DNA of 64,000 bases from Nonomuraea spiralis (GCF_014648435.1 NZ_BMRC01000004.1:434001-498000), one strand, 5' to 3'. Shown: positions 52,775-61,517, counted from the first letter of the stretch. Notes: a model not told the origin generated them from the sequence alone. Made by a program: numbers and translations.

Positions 52775-53797
52775 TCACTTGAACAGGATGTCCCAGTGGC
52801 TGCTCTCGTCGGCGAAGACGGTGCCGCTGGCCGAGCGGTAGAGGGCCGAACCGTCGCCGCGGACGCCGGTCCTCTGGTGGTGCCTGGTGATGTAGCGGTC
52901 GATGCACGCGTTGTGCGTGATGTCGAGCTTGTAGCCGTTCCCGTGGCTGTAGAGGCCGGGGGCGTGGCCCGTCTCCGTGCCGCCGGTCACCATGACCGGG
53001 CAGCCGCTGTCATGCTTGAGGTCGATGACGCGGGCGATCGTGCCGGCGCGTACGGAGTCGAGCGAGGTGCAGTGGTGCAGATAGCGGCTCGTACAGTGGC
53101 CGGATGACTTCGTGCGAAGGCCCGAGCTCTTCAGCCAGCGGGTCGCCGTGGCGTGGGTCATGTGCATCGCCGCCTGCCTGGGCAGCACGCGTGCCAGATC
53201 AAGCTGAGATCGCTTCTGCGCCCTCTGCGCGCGGCTTCTGGGCGCCATGCCCTCTCCGACGCTCGCGGGCCGCGTGACGGCTTCTGAGCGCTCGGCACGG
53301 TCCTGGGCGCTCGACCGCTCGGCGTACTCCTCGCCGGTCTCGACCCAGGCGTCCGCGGCCTCGTCCCAGGCGGCCCAGGCGTCCTCGGACTCCTCGGACT
53401 CCTCGGACTCCTCGGCCGGGAACGGGGATCCGGCGGTCGCCGGGCGGCCGGGAACGGCCTGGTGCTCCTGTGTGACGGTGAAGCGCTCGTGCGCCTCGCC
53501 GATGTCCGTGCCTGGCCAGGCCAGGCCCGGTTTCAGCCGGTACATCTCCGCCAGGGCGGCCTCGACGGCCGCCTGCCGGACGTTCGTCCATGGCCGGTCG
53601 GTCCCCTCCGGGATCCGGAGGGGCAGGTCGAGCACCCCCTCGGTCCCGTCAGGACGGGTGAACGGTGTTGGCGCCTGAACCCGCTCTCCACCTGATGGGT
53701 GGGAGGTGGCGGAAGCGGCCGACGCCAGCGCGATTATGGTGATCTGAATGCCGAGGAGCGCCACTGCGAAGGTGCGCGCTGTTCCACGTATCCACAT
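52775..53797 (-). CDS. Secreted protein with possible M15/endolysin-like C-terminal domain
   Basis: About 340 residues. A Sec signal peptide (MWIRGTARTFAVALLGIQITIIALASAASA) is followed by a long low-complexity middle with an acidic Ser-Glu repeat (EESEESEESE) and many Arg. The C-terminal ~140 residues (SSGHCTSRYLHHCTSLDSVRAGTIARVIDLKHDSGCPVMVTGGTETGHAPGLYSHGNGYKLDI) resemble a family of actinomycete and phage wall-acting domains with His and Asp at the end. Disulphides are likely. Catalysis is not established. Confidence 0.65.
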   Translation of the reverse strand: MWIRGTARTFAVALLGIQITIIALASAASATSHPSGGERVQAPTPFTRPDGTEGVLDLPLRIPEGTDRPWTNVRQAAVEAALAEMYRLKPGLAWPGTDIGEAHERFTVTQEHQAVPGRPATAGSPFPAEESEESEESEDAWAAWDEAADAWVETGEEYAERSSAQDRAERSEAVTRPASVGEGMAPRSRAQRAQKRSQLDLARVLPRQAAMHMTHATATRWLKSSGLRTKSSGHCTSRYLHHCTSLDSVRAGTIARVIDLKHDSGCPVMVTGGTETGHAPGLYSHGNGYKLDITHNACIDRYITRHHQRTGVRGDGSALYRSASGTVFADESSHWDILFK

Positions 53798-53954
53798 GTC
53801 GATGCCTTTTCGCGGAAAAGAGCCCTTCCGCCTGAAACGACAATCCCACCATTCCCAGGAGATAACTCATGCCTCATGCCCATCTTTGCCCTGTGGCGGT
53901 GATCACCGTGCCACTCCATGACCCACCGCGCTTTCAAGACGTAAAGTGACGAAC

Positions 53955-54623
53955 GTGTCCGAAGCCCGAAACAGAGGATCGGAGAGCACTCGAGAGGTCA
54001 TCGTCGAGACGGCCTTGCGACTGTTCCGTGAGCGTGGCTTCGACGCGACGACCATGCGTGCCATCGCCGCCGAGGCAGGGGTGTCAGTGGGCAACGCCTA
54101 CTACTACTTCGAGAGCAAGGAGGCGTTGATCCAGGCGTACTACGACCGCGCGCAGGCCGAGCACGAGGCGGCGTGCAGGGAGTTCCTGGCCACGGAGAGG
54201 TCGTTCGCCGCGCGGCTGAGCGGGGTGCTGCGCGAGTGGGTACGGGTGTCGGAGCCGTACCACGAGTTCGCGGTGAAGTTCTTCAAGCACGCCGCCGAGC
54301 CGACGAACCCGCTGAGCCCGTTCAGCGCCCAGTCGTCGCCGGCGCGGGAGGCGTCCATCGGGATCTACCGCGAGGTGGTCGAGGGGTCGAAGGACCGGAT
54401 GAACGCCGAGCTGCGGGCTGAGCTGCCCGAGCTGCTGTGGTTGTTGTCGATGGGCATGGTGCTGTTCTGGGTGCACGACACCTCGCCGGGGTGCGTCCGT
54501 ACGTACCGGCTGATCGAGGTCACGGTGCCGCTGGTGGACCGGCTGGTGGGGTTGTCGCATCTGCCGGGTCTGCAGGGGATCACGAAGGACTTCATCGCGG
54601 CGGTGCACGAATTGCGCGCGTAG
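53955..54623 (+). CDS. TetR-family transcriptional regulator (with downstream operator)
   Basis: A 222-residue regulator with an N-terminal helix-turn-helix (VIVETALRLFRERGFDATTMRAIAAEAGVSVGNAYYYFESKEALI) and a C-terminal ligand domain. GTG 53955 lies 7 nt after TAAAGT, leaderless-like; GTG 53946 is the alternative. It is followed by a palindrome and the LLM-oxidoreductase/amidase operon, which it probably represses. Confidence 0.9.
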   Translation: MSEARNRGSESTREVIVETALRLFRERGFDATTMRAIAAEAGVSVGNAYYYFESKEALIQAYYDRAQAEHEAACREFLATERSFAARLSGVLREWVRVSEPYHEFAVKFFKHAAEPTNPLSPFSAQSSPAREASIGIYREVVEGSKDRMNAELRAELPELLWLLSMGMVLFWVHDTSPGCVRTYRLIEVTVPLVDRLVGLSHLPGLQGITKDFIAAVHELRA

Positions 54624-54640
54624 AGGACTCCTTCAGGCCA

Positions 54641-54656
54641 CATACCGCTTGGTATG
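54641..54656. promoter_or_regulatory. TetR-type operator palindrome
   Basis: CATACC-GCTT-GGTATG, perfect 6-bp arms, overlapping a TATGGT -10 box (54653-54658) ahead of the LLM oxidoreductase gene. The arrangement fits repression by the TetR protein encoded just upstream. Confidence 0.75.
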
Positions 54657-54689
54657 GTCGGCTCACCGTCGCCGAACCGGAGGCCCTGA

Positions 54690-55655
54690 ATGACGCGCAA
54701 CTGGGGCATGACCATCCCCTTCTACGACCGTTCCCTGGCGAAGTCGCAAGAGCTGATCGCGGAGCTGCCCGGCCTCGGCTACACCGACGCCTGGTCGGCC
54801 GAGGTCAACGGCAACGACGGGTTCGTCCCGCTGGCCATGGCCTCGCAGTGGGCTCCGGGGATCAGGCTCGGGAGCGCGATCGTCCCGGTCTCTACGCGCG
54901 GGCCGGGGCTGCTGGCCATGTCCGCGGCCACGCTGGCCGACCTGGCCCCCGGCCGGTTCGTGCTCGGCATCGGCTCCTCCTCGCCGGCGATCGTCGAACG
55001 GTGGAACGCCGGGGAGTTCGCCAAGCCGTACGCGCGGACCCGCGACACGCTGCGTTTCCTGAGGCGGGCGCTGGCGGGGGAGAAGGTCTCCGAGCGGTAC
55101 GAGACGTTCGAGATCAAGGGTTTCAAGCTGGAACGCGCCCCCAAGACCGCACCGAAGATCGTGCTGGCCGCGCTGCGGCCCCGGATGTTGCGCCTGGCCG
55201 CCGAGGAGGCCGACGGCGCGATCACCAACTGGCTCGCGCCCGAGGACGTGCCCAAGGTGCGCGCCGAGATCGGCCCCGGCACCGAGCTGATCGCCCGCCT
55301 GTTCGTCTGCGTGAGCGAGGACACCGACAAGGTGCGCGAGATGGCCCGGTGGATGCTGGCGAGCTACCTGACCGTCCCCGCGTACGCCGCCTTCCACGAC
55401 TGGCTGGGCCGCGGCGAGGTGCTGCGCCCGATGCACGAGGCGTGGGCGGCGGGCGATCGTCAGGCCGCGCTCAAGGCCATCCCCGACGAGGTGGTCGACG
55501 CCCTCGTCGTGCACGGCGACGCCGCCACCTGCCGCGCCAGGATCCGCCGGTATGTCGACAACGGTCTCGACACGCCGGTGCTCGCGCCGATCCCGGGCGG
55601 CGAGGTGCCGATCGAGCAGGCCGTACGCGATCTCGCGCCCGTACGGGAGGACTGA
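54690..55655 (+). CDS. LLM-class (F420-dependent) oxidoreductase
   Basis: A 321-residue luciferase-like TIM barrel of the F420-using branch: NWGMTIPFYDRSLAKSQELIAELPGLGYTDAWSAEVNGNDGF, then GIRLGSAIVPVSTRGPGLLAMSAATLADLAPGRFVLGIGSSS. GGAGG lies 5 nt before ATG 54690. Its stop overlaps the amidase ATG (TGATG). It probably oxidises or reduces a small organic substrate in a catabolic pair with the amidase. Confidence 0.88.
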   Translation: MTRNWGMTIPFYDRSLAKSQELIAELPGLGYTDAWSAEVNGNDGFVPLAMASQWAPGIRLGSAIVPVSTRGPGLLAMSAATLADLAPGRFVLGIGSSSPAIVERWNAGEFAKPYARTRDTLRFLRRALAGEKVSERYETFEIKGFKLERAPKTAPKIVLAALRPRMLRLAAEEADGAITNWLAPEDVPKVRAEIGPGTELIARLFVCVSEDTDKVREMARWMLASYLTVPAYAAFHDWLGRGEVLRPMHEAWAAGDRQAALKAIPDEVVDALVVHGDAATCRARIRRYVDNGLDTPVLAPIPGGEVPIEQAVRDLAPVRED

Positions 55656-57073
55656 TGGACGACGTGCTGCGGCTCGACGCGGTCGGGCAGGCCCGGGCGG
55701 TGCGTACCGGGGAGGTGTCGGCGCGGGAGCTGGCCGAGGCCGCCATCGCCGCCATCGAGGCCCACGACGGCGAGCTCAACGCCGTCGTGCACCGCCGGTT
55801 CGAGCGGGCGCTGGCCGAGATCGACGACCTCCCGGCCGGCGCGCCCTTCCATGGCGTGCCGATCCTGCTCAAGGACCTGGGCTGGCGGCAGTCGGGTGAG
55901 CCGTACAGCGCGGGGTCGCGGGTGCTCGACGGCCTGGACGAAGCCCCGGACGGCCACGGCGTCGTACGGCTGCGCGAGGCCGGTTTCGTCCTGCTGGGAA
56001 GGACGAACACCCCGGAGTTCGGCAGCACGATCACCACCGAGCCGGCGGCGTTCGGGCCCACCCGCAACCCCTACGACCCGGCGTACTCGGCGGGCGGGTC
56101 GAGCGGCGGCTCGGCCGCGGCCGTGGCGGCGGGCATGGTCGCGCTGGCCACGGCGAGCGACGGCGGCGGCTCGATCCGCGTACCCGCCTCGCTGTGCGGC
56201 CTGGTGGGGCTCAAGCCGACGCGCGGCCGCCTGAGCCTGGGCCCGTCCATGGGCGAGGGCTGGAGCGGGTTCTCCTGCCCCGGCTTCGTGAGCAGGACCG
56301 TACGCGACACGGCGGCCGCGCTCGACGCGGTCTCCGGCTACCACCCCGGCGACCCCTACGACGCCCCCGCGCTGCCCGGCCCGCTGGCCGCCGAGGCGGG
56401 CGCCGACCCCGGACGGCTGCGCATCGGCTTCCTGACCGCCCACCCGCGCCAGGACGTGCCCGGCGACCCCGACCTGGCCGAGGCCGTCGCCAGGGCGGCC
56501 GCGCTGCTGGAGGGACTCGGCCACGACGTGGCGCCCGGCGGGCCTCAGGCGTTCGGCGAACCGGAATTCCCCGGACATTTCGGTGCCATCGTCGCCAACA
56601 ACCTGGCCGCGCAGGTCGCGAGCCTGGGCACGTCCCGTGGCAGGCCGGTGGAGCCCGCGGAGCTCGAACCGCGCAACGCGGCCATGGTCGCCGCCGCCCG
56701 CGCCAACAGCGCGGCCGACCACATCCTGGCCACCCAATGGGTGGACGGCTTCCGCCGCCGCATGGCCTCCTGGTGGGCCGCGGGCAACGACCTGCTGCTG
56801 ATGCCGTCGGCGGGGGCGGCGCCGTTCCCGCTCGGCTGGATCCCGCCCACCGACCTCAGCATCGCCTTCGGCAGGACCGCGCAGGTGGTGGCCTACACCT
56901 CGCCGATCAACGCGACCGGCCAGCCCGCGATCTCGCTGCCGCTGCACGCGACCGCGGCGGGGTTGCCCGTCGGCGTACAGCTCGTGGCGGCGGCCGGCCG
57001 GGAGGATCTGCTGATCCGGGTGGCCGCGCAGATCGAGCAGGCCAGGCCGTTCGCGCACCCGGCCATGCGCTGA
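55655..57073 (+). CDS. Amidase-signature family hydrolase
   Basis: A 472-residue amidase. The catalytic Lys-Ser-Ser triad is seen as VPILLKDLG (Lys), the AYSAGGSSGGSAAAVAAG loop (Ser) and GGSIRVPASLCGLVGLKPTRGR (Ser). The C terminus has TGQPAISLPLHATAAGLPVGVQLVAA. Co-translated with the LLM oxidoreductase; together they look like a TetR-regulated pathway for an amide. It is not GatA, as no gatB/gatC is present. Confidence 0.93.
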   Translation: MDDVLRLDAVGQARAVRTGEVSARELAEAAIAAIEAHDGELNAVVHRRFERALAEIDDLPAGAPFHGVPILLKDLGWRQSGEPYSAGSRVLDGLDEAPDGHGVVRLREAGFVLLGRTNTPEFGSTITTEPAAFGPTRNPYDPAYSAGGSSGGSAAAVAAGMVALATASDGGGSIRVPASLCGLVGLKPTRGRLSLGPSMGEGWSGFSCPGFVSRTVRDTAAALDAVSGYHPGDPYDAPALPGPLAAEAGADPGRLRIGFLTAHPRQDVPGDPDLAEAVARAAALLEGLGHDVAPGGPQAFGEPEFPGHFGAIVANNLAAQVASLGTSRGRPVEPAELEPRNAAMVAAARANSAADHILATQWVDGFRRRMASWWAAGNDLLLMPSAGAAPFPLGWIPPTDLSIAFGRTAQVVAYTSPINATGQPAISLPLHATAAGLPVGVQLVAAAGREDLLIRVAAQIEQARPFAHPAMR

Positions 57074-57138
57074 TCGTCAGGAACCCCCTGCCCGGCTGAC
57101 ACGTTATGTCGTGAGTAGCCTGGGGTAGGAGGATCCTC

Positions 57139-57483
57139 ATGATGGCGAAGGCAGCACGGGCGGCGGCGGCGTGGCGGACGTACCGCGAGGTGACCAAGCC
57201 TGGCACGCCGGGAATGATGACCAGGGTGCGCGCGATCCCGCGCATGATCGGCGCGGTCACGCGCGGCCGCTATGACGGCATGGGCAGGGGCAAGCTCGCC
57301 CTGATGGCCCTCGGCGTGGTCTACATCCTGTCACCGATCGACGTCATCCCCGACTTCCTGGTGCTCGTCGGGGTGGCCGACGACTTCGGCGTGTTCCTCT
57401 GGCTGATCGCCTCGCTGCTCGGCGAGAGCGGCCGCTACGTCGAGCACGAGCGCAGGATCATCCAGGGGCGGCTGGAAGGCTAG
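57139..57483 (+). CDS. DUF1232 (YkvA-like) membrane protein
   Basis: A 114-residue protein with a basic N terminus and the DUF1232 core GKLALMALGVVYILSPIDVIPDFLVLVGVADDFGVFLWLI, two hydrophobic segments joined by the SPIDVIPD motif. GTAGGAGGATCCTC precedes ATG 57139. Its stop overlaps the end of the convergent amidohydrolase gene by 4 nt. The function is unknown. Confidence 0.9.
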   Translation: MMAKAARAAAAWRTYREVTKPGTPGMMTRVRAIPRMIGAVTRGRYDGMGRGKLALMALGVVYILSPIDVIPDFLVLVGVADDFGVFLWLIASLLGESGRYVEHERRIIQGRLEG

Positions 57484-58676
57484 ATCTCCTCCATCCGCAG
57501 CCAGGCACGCGAGGGCAGCGGGTGGCCGAACAGGCGGGCGGCGTTGCCGTAGGCGACCCTCGCGATGTCGGCGGGCGGGAGCGTGCCGAGGTTCCCGGCC
57601 ACGGCCTTCTGGGTGTCGGGCCAGGTCGAGTCGGAGTGGGGGTAGCCGCTCTCCTGCAGCACGTGGTCGAGGCCGACCGCGAGACGCACGCCGGACAGCG
57701 CGTGGTCGTCGAGCGTGCCGAAGAAGAAGTTGCGGCGCAGCACCTCGCTGGGCTTCAGGCCGCCGTCCCAGGCCGCCTCGCCGGCGACCGGGTGGTCGAG
57801 CGCGTAGTCGGCGCGCTCGGCCAGCATCGGCAGCCAGCCCACGCCGCCCTCGACGATGAGGATGCGCAGGTTGGGGAAGCGCAGCGGCAGACCCGACCAG
57901 AGCCAGTCGGCGCAGGCGAACATGGCGCTCGTGGGCATCAGCGTGGTGATCGCCTCGATGGGTGTGTCCGGCGAGGGCACGGGCGACCAGGAGGCGTCTC
58001 CGGTGTGCAGGGCCACGACCGTGCCGGTCTCCTCGCACGCGGCGAAGAACGGGTCCCAGTGGCCGGTGTGGATCGACGGCAGCCTGAGCCTGGTCGGGAA
58101 CTCCGGGAAGACCACGGCCTTGAAACCGCGGGCGGCGTTGGCCCTGATCTCCTTGGCGGCCACGTCGGGATCGGGCAGCCAGGGCAGTTGCAGGCCGATG
58201 ATGCGCTCGGGGTAGGTGCCGGCCCACACGTCGATGTGCCAGTCGTTCCACGCCTTGACCAGGGCCAGGCCGAGCTCCTGGTCGCGGGTCCTGGCGAACG
58301 GCATGCCGGACTGGCCGGCCAGCATGCCGGGGAAGCAGAGCGCGGCCCAGATGCCGGCGACGTCCATGTCCTGGACGCGGGCCTCGATGTCGTGGCAGCC
58401 GGGGCGCATCTGCTCGAATCTGACCGGGTCGAGGGTCCACTGCTCGCGCGGCAGCCCTGCGCCGACGTCGATGCCCGCGCACGGGTAGGTGGCCCCGCCG
58501 TAGCGCCAGACCTGGTGGCCGGCGTCCGTCTCCACGACCTTGGGAGCGACGTCGGCGTATTTTTCCGGGAGCCTGTCCTCGAACAGGTCAGGAGGCTCGA
58601 TCAGGTGATCGTCGGCGGAGATGATCACATAGTCGCGCCGCCTTGGGTCTGGGTCGGGGAGCAGCGGCGTAGTCAC
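57480..58676 (-). CDS. Amidohydrolase (PF04909-like metal-dependent hydrolase or decarboxylase)
   Basis: A 398-residue TIM-barrel enzyme: DYVIISADDHLIEPPDLFEDRLPEKYADVAPK (metal site DxH-like), DMDVAGIWAALCFPG, VALHTGDASWSP and GLDHVLQESGYPHSDSTWPDT. The DxH, central His and final Asp fit the ACMSD/amidohydrolase-2 group that decarboxylates or hydrolyses aromatic acids. GTG 58676 is the likely start. Its substrate is unknown; the LLM/amidase pair is nearby on the other strand. Confidence 0.88.
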   Translation of the reverse strand: MTTPLLPDPDPRRRDYVIISADDHLIEPPDLFEDRLPEKYADVAPKVVETDAGHQVWRYGGATYPCAGIDVGAGLPREQWTLDPVRFEQMRPGCHDIEARVQDMDVAGIWAALCFPGMLAGQSGMPFARTRDQELGLALVKAWNDWHIDVWAGTYPERIIGLQLPWLPDPDVAAKEIRANAARGFKAVVFPEFPTRLRLPSIHTGHWDPFFAACEETGTVVALHTGDASWSPVPSPDTPIEAITTLMPTSAMFACADWLWSGLPLRFPNLRILIVEGGVGWLPMLAERADYALDHPVAGEAAWDGGLKPSEVLRRNFFFGTLDDHALSGVRLAVGLDHVLQESGYPHSDSTWPDTQKAVAGNLGTLPPADIARVAYGNAARLFGHPLPSRAWLRMEEI

Positions 58677-58748
58677 GCAGGTAACCGTACGACGACGGCA
58701 TAACGTCGAACAAGCTGCGACGTATCCGTTGGGTATCCATACATTCGT

Positions 58749-58790
58749 GCCCGGGACCGCCTGGAGGGGGATGGCGGCGATCCCGGGCTT
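58749..58790 (-). terminator. Hairpin terminator after the phosphatase gene
   Basis: GCCCGGGA pairs with TCCCGGGC (8 bp), with an inner CCGCC/GGCGG stem. It lies 45 nt beyond the stop of the minus-strand phosphatase and before the amidohydrolase start. No T tract. Confidence 0.55.
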
Positions 58791-58834
58791 GCGGGGTCCC
58801 TGAGGATGCTGCCCCTTGCGGACCCCGGCGGCTT

Positions 58835-59578
58835 CTACCCGCAGGAGATCGAATCAGTCAGGAGATTTTCCCGGAGCCCGGCGATGGTGGCCCGGTCGAC
58901 CTGGAGGACGTCGGTGACATAGCGCTGGACGGAGCCGTGCCGCTCGGTGAGGTCGTCCAGGAACAGGCGCATGGCCTGGGCGGGGGCCAGCCCGAAACCC
59001 GGCCACATCGGGGCGTCAGGGTGCCTCGTGCGCCAGTCGGAGATGAAGCGTTCGGTCGCCAGGCCGGTCAGGGCGTAGTCGGCGACGATGTCGTCCTCGG
59101 CGACGCCGACGAGCGCGAGGATCAGCGCGGTGAGCAGGCCCGTACGGTCCTTTCCCGCCGCGCAGTGGATGACGACCGGCGCGTTGTCCGCGACGGCGAC
59201 CGTCTCCACGGCCGCGCGCAGGTTGTCCACGCCGTCCTCGGTCACCTCCAGGTAGCGGTCGGCGAGGTAACGCTCGACGCCCGTCTCCTCGCGGAACTCG
59301 GCGAGGTTCCAGCGGCGCCCCTCGACGGGCAGGTTCCGGTACCGCAGCCCCTCGGTCTCCGGCACCCGGCCGGCCCGCTCGACCTCGAAGGGATGCCTCA
59401 GGTCGATGACGGTCCGTACGCGCAGCGCGTGGAAGGCCGGCAGGTCGTCACCGGCCAGCCAGCCCAGGGAGTCGGCCCGGTAGAGCCGCTGCCACCGGAC
59501 GGTGCGCCCGTCCTGAGCGGCATATCCACCTACGTCACGAAAGTTGCAGAGATTGGCGAACTCAATGTGGCGGATCAC
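58835..59578 (-). CDS. Tyrosine-protein phosphatase, PTP-like (PF13350)
   Basis: A 247-residue phosphatase with the P-loop HCAAGKDRTG (CxxxxxRT; about residues 142-151) and the N-terminal NLCNFRDVGGYAAQDGRTVRWQRLYRADSL characteristic of the MptpB/DUF-type family. The catalytic Cys and Arg are present. The family hydrolyses phosphotyrosine, phosphoserine or phosphoinositides. It lies 11 nt downstream of the SURF1 stop on the same strand, so the two may share a transcript. Confidence 0.93.
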   Translation of the reverse strand: MIRHIEFANLCNFRDVGGYAAQDGRTVRWQRLYRADSLGWLAGDDLPAFHALRVRTVIDLRHPFEVERAGRVPETEGLRYRNLPVEGRRWNLAEFREETGVERYLADRYLEVTEDGVDNLRAAVETVAVADNAPVVIHCAAGKDRTGLLTALILALVGVAEDDIVADYALTGLATERFISDWRTRHPDAPMWPGFGLAPAQAMRLFLDDLTERHGSVQRYVTDVLQVDRATIAGLRENLLTDSISCG

Positions 59579-59588
59579 CCTTCACACC

Positions 59589-60416
59589 TTAATTGGCGGC
59601 GGTTTCCGACTCCTGAGCCGCGGTCTCGCCTTCCGGCTCCTGAACCGCGGTCTCACCCGTGGGCTTGTCGGCCTTCCGCTCGGCCACCTCGCGCCGGATC
59701 AGCAGGATCCAGCCGCCGATCGCGATGCCGATGAACAACCACCACTGGACCCCGTAGGCCAGGTTGAGCCCGCCTCCCGAGCCGACGTCGGGCGCGGGCA
59801 CCGGGGTGGGCGCCGCGACGCCCTCCGGCTGCTGCCCGGTGAGCTCGACGTACCCGCCCACGAGCTGGTACGGCCACCGCTTCCCGATCTTGTCCGGGTC
59901 GATCAGCAACACCTGGCCGTCCGGCAACCCGGACCGCTCGCGGATGCCCGTGGAGTCCTCGGTCTCGCTCGTACGTAGCCGTCCGGTGACAGTTACCTGA
60001 CCTGTGGGCGGGGCGGAGACCGGGGGAGAGGCGTCGGCGGTGGCGGCGGCCTCGATCCAGCCACGGTTCACGATCACGGCGGTGCCGTCGCCGGTGACGA
60101 GCGGGGTCAGGACGTAGAAGCCGTTGCGGCCCTCCTGGGGGCGGCGGCGTACGAGCAGGCCGTTGGCGGCGTCGTACGTGCCGGAGGCGACGACCCTACG
60201 GTAGCGGTCGCCCTCGCCCACCGGACGGCCGGCGGCCGCGAGCCGGTCGAGCGGGACGGCGGCGGCCTCGATGTTGGAGGTCACCCTGTCCTTGTTGTCG
60301 GACCGCTCCTCGAAACGCCCGAACTGCCACCTGCCCAGGAACACGAAGGCGGGGATGACCAGCAGCACCACGACGTGGAGCGCCAGCCATCGGGGCGTCA
60401 GCAGGAACCGGTACAC
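59589..60416 (-). CDS. SURF1-family protein
   Basis: A 275-residue protein with two helices bracketing an outer domain: YRFLLTPRWLALHVVVLLVIPAFVFLGRWQFGRFEERS at the N terminus and YGVQWWLFIGIAIGGWILLIRR near the end. The GFYVLTPLVTGDGTAVIVNRGWIE and YVELTG segments are typical. SURF1 proteins help insert heme a into cytochrome oxidase. GTG 60416 lies 7 nt after TAACCT (leaderless-like); the frame extends to 60434. Confidence 0.9.
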   Translation of the reverse strand: MYRFLLTPRWLALHVVVLLVIPAFVFLGRWQFGRFEERSDNKDRVTSNIEAAAVPLDRLAAAGRPVGEGDRYRRVVASGTYDAANGLLVRRRPQEGRNGFYVLTPLVTGDGTAVIVNRGWIEAAATADASPPVSAPPTGQVTVTGRLRTSETEDSTGIRERSGLPDGQVLLIDPDKIGKRWPYQLVGGYVELTGQQPEGVAAPTPVPAPDVGSGGGLNLAYGVQWWLFIGIAIGGWILLIRREVAERKADKPTGETAVQEPEGETAAQESETAAN

Positions 60417-60466
60417 GCCTTCAAGGTTAGGCACCGGGGTGGGTGCTCCCTCACGCGGCTCGCCCG

Positions 60467-60946
60467 CTACGCGCTCCGGTCCCCGGCGCCCGAGCCGGGC
60501 ACCGGCGTGACCTCGCGCGGCCCGGCCACCTCGTGGCCCTCCGTGCAGTGGAAGTGCAGCTCGACGGGGGCGCCGCAGTCGCGATGGGTGAGCAGCACCG
60601 GCGGGCCCTCCGCGTCGGCCATGTACTTGTCGCCCCAGTGCATGAGCGCGACCAGCAGCGGATAGAGGTCCCGGCCCTTGTCGGTCAGCCGGTATTCGTC
60701 ACGCTGGCGCTGGCCGGGCTCGCGGTAGGGCTCCTTGCGCAGCAGGCCCTCGTCGACCAGCCGGGTCAGGCGCGCGCTGAGCACCTGACGGGGGGCGCCG
60801 GTGATCGCCTGCATGTCGGCGAACCTCCGCACGCCGCTGAACGCCTCGCGCAGCACCAGGAAGGTCCACTTCTCCCCGACGATGTCCAGGGTGCGCTCGA
60901 TCGAGCAGTTGTCCACCCGGAAGCCCACTAGGAACGGCAGGTTCAT
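60467..60946 (-). CDS. HxlR-family winged-helix regulator
   Basis: A 159-residue regulator: CSIERTLDIVGEKWTFLVLREAFSGVRRFADMQAITGAPRQVLSARLTRLVDEGLLRKEPY...EYRLTDKGRDLYPLL. A conserved Cys near the N terminus (Cys14) could be a redox or electrophile sensor, as in other HxlR proteins. The ATG at 60946 lies 6 nt after a perfect TATAAT, a leaderless transcript. It is divergent from the GNAT gene with shared repeats between. Confidence 0.92.
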   Translation of the reverse strand: MNLPFLVGFRVDNCSIERTLDIVGEKWTFLVLREAFSGVRRFADMQAITGAPRQVLSARLTRLVDEGLLRKEPYREPGQRQRDEYRLTDKGRDLYPLLVALMHWGDKYMADAEGPPVLLTHRDCGAPVELHFHCTEGHEVAGPREVTPVPGSGAGDRSA

Positions 60947-60952
60947 CCTCGC

Positions 60953-60958
60953 ATTATA
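60953..60958 (-). promoter_or_regulatory. Consensus -10 box (TATAAT) of the HxlR-family gene
   Basis: TATAAT on the minus strand, 6 nt before the ATG at 60946. The match is perfect and spacing fits a leaderless mRNA. The -35 is weak. Confidence 0.65.
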
Positions 60959-60959
60959 T

Positions 60960-61004
60960 CTGAGTTCGATTGACAGACTCAGCTCTCGCGGGCACGCTGA
61001 GTCT
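60960..61004. promoter_or_regulatory. CTGAGT repeats and GNAT promoter in the HxlR/GNAT intergenic region
   Basis: CTGAGT (60960-60965) and ACTCAG (60977-60982) form an inverted repeat, with a third CTGAGT at 60997-61002. They enclose TTGACA (60970-60975), which is 17 nt before CACGCT (60993-60998), itself 6 nt before ATG 61005. The overlap suggests HxlR control of both genes. Confidence 0.6.
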
Positions 61005-61517
61005 ATGCAAGGAACCCAGATCCGCCCGGCTCGCCAGGACGACGAGGAGCGGATCAGACGCTTCCTGACGGGGTTGTCGCTGCACACGCAGACGCTGCGG
61101 TTCTTCACCGGGCTGAGCTCCCCGGGGGCCGGCCTCGTACGCACCCTGCTGACCCTGGACGAACGCCGCGACGCCCTCGTCCTCACCGCCGAGGACGAGA
61201 TCGTCGGGCACGCCATGAGCTATCAGGGCGGTTGCGCCGACGTGGAGATCGCCGTCGTCGTGGCCGACCGCTGGCAGGGGTATGGGCTCGGCCCGCGGCT
61301 CGTCGACGCCTTGCTGCTCAGGGCCGCCGTACGGGGGGCGCGTACCGTGGGGATGGACGTGCTCGGCGAGAACCGGCGGGTGCTCAGGCTCGTCCGCAGG
61401 CTCTGGCCGGACGCCCGGATGAAGGTCACGTCCGGGACGGTCGAGGTGACCGCTAAGATCGATCTGGCGGGAGTATTTGCGGAACAAGGTTCTGGTAGCA
61501 CACCATTGACAGCGTGA
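61005..61517 (+). CDS. GNAT-family N-acetyltransferase
   Basis: A 170-residue acetyltransferase: IRPARQDDEERIRRFLTGLSLHTQTLRFF, then the CoA region VEIAVVVADRWQGYGLGPRLVDALLLRAAVRGARTVGMDVLGENRRVLRLVRRL (QxxGxG/A as QGYGLG). The first region resembles the LHTQTLRFF segment of PAT-like domains. The acceptor is unknown. Divergent from the HxlR gene and overlapping the next TetR gene by 4 nt. Confidence 0.88.
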   Translation: MQGTQIRPARQDDEERIRRFLTGLSLHTQTLRFFTGLSSPGAGLVRTLLTLDERRDALVLTAEDEIVGHAMSYQGGCADVEIAVVVADRWQGYGLGPRLVDALLLRAAVRGARTVGMDVLGENRRVLRLVRRLWPDARMKVTSGTVEVTAKIDLAGVFAEQGSGSTPLTA

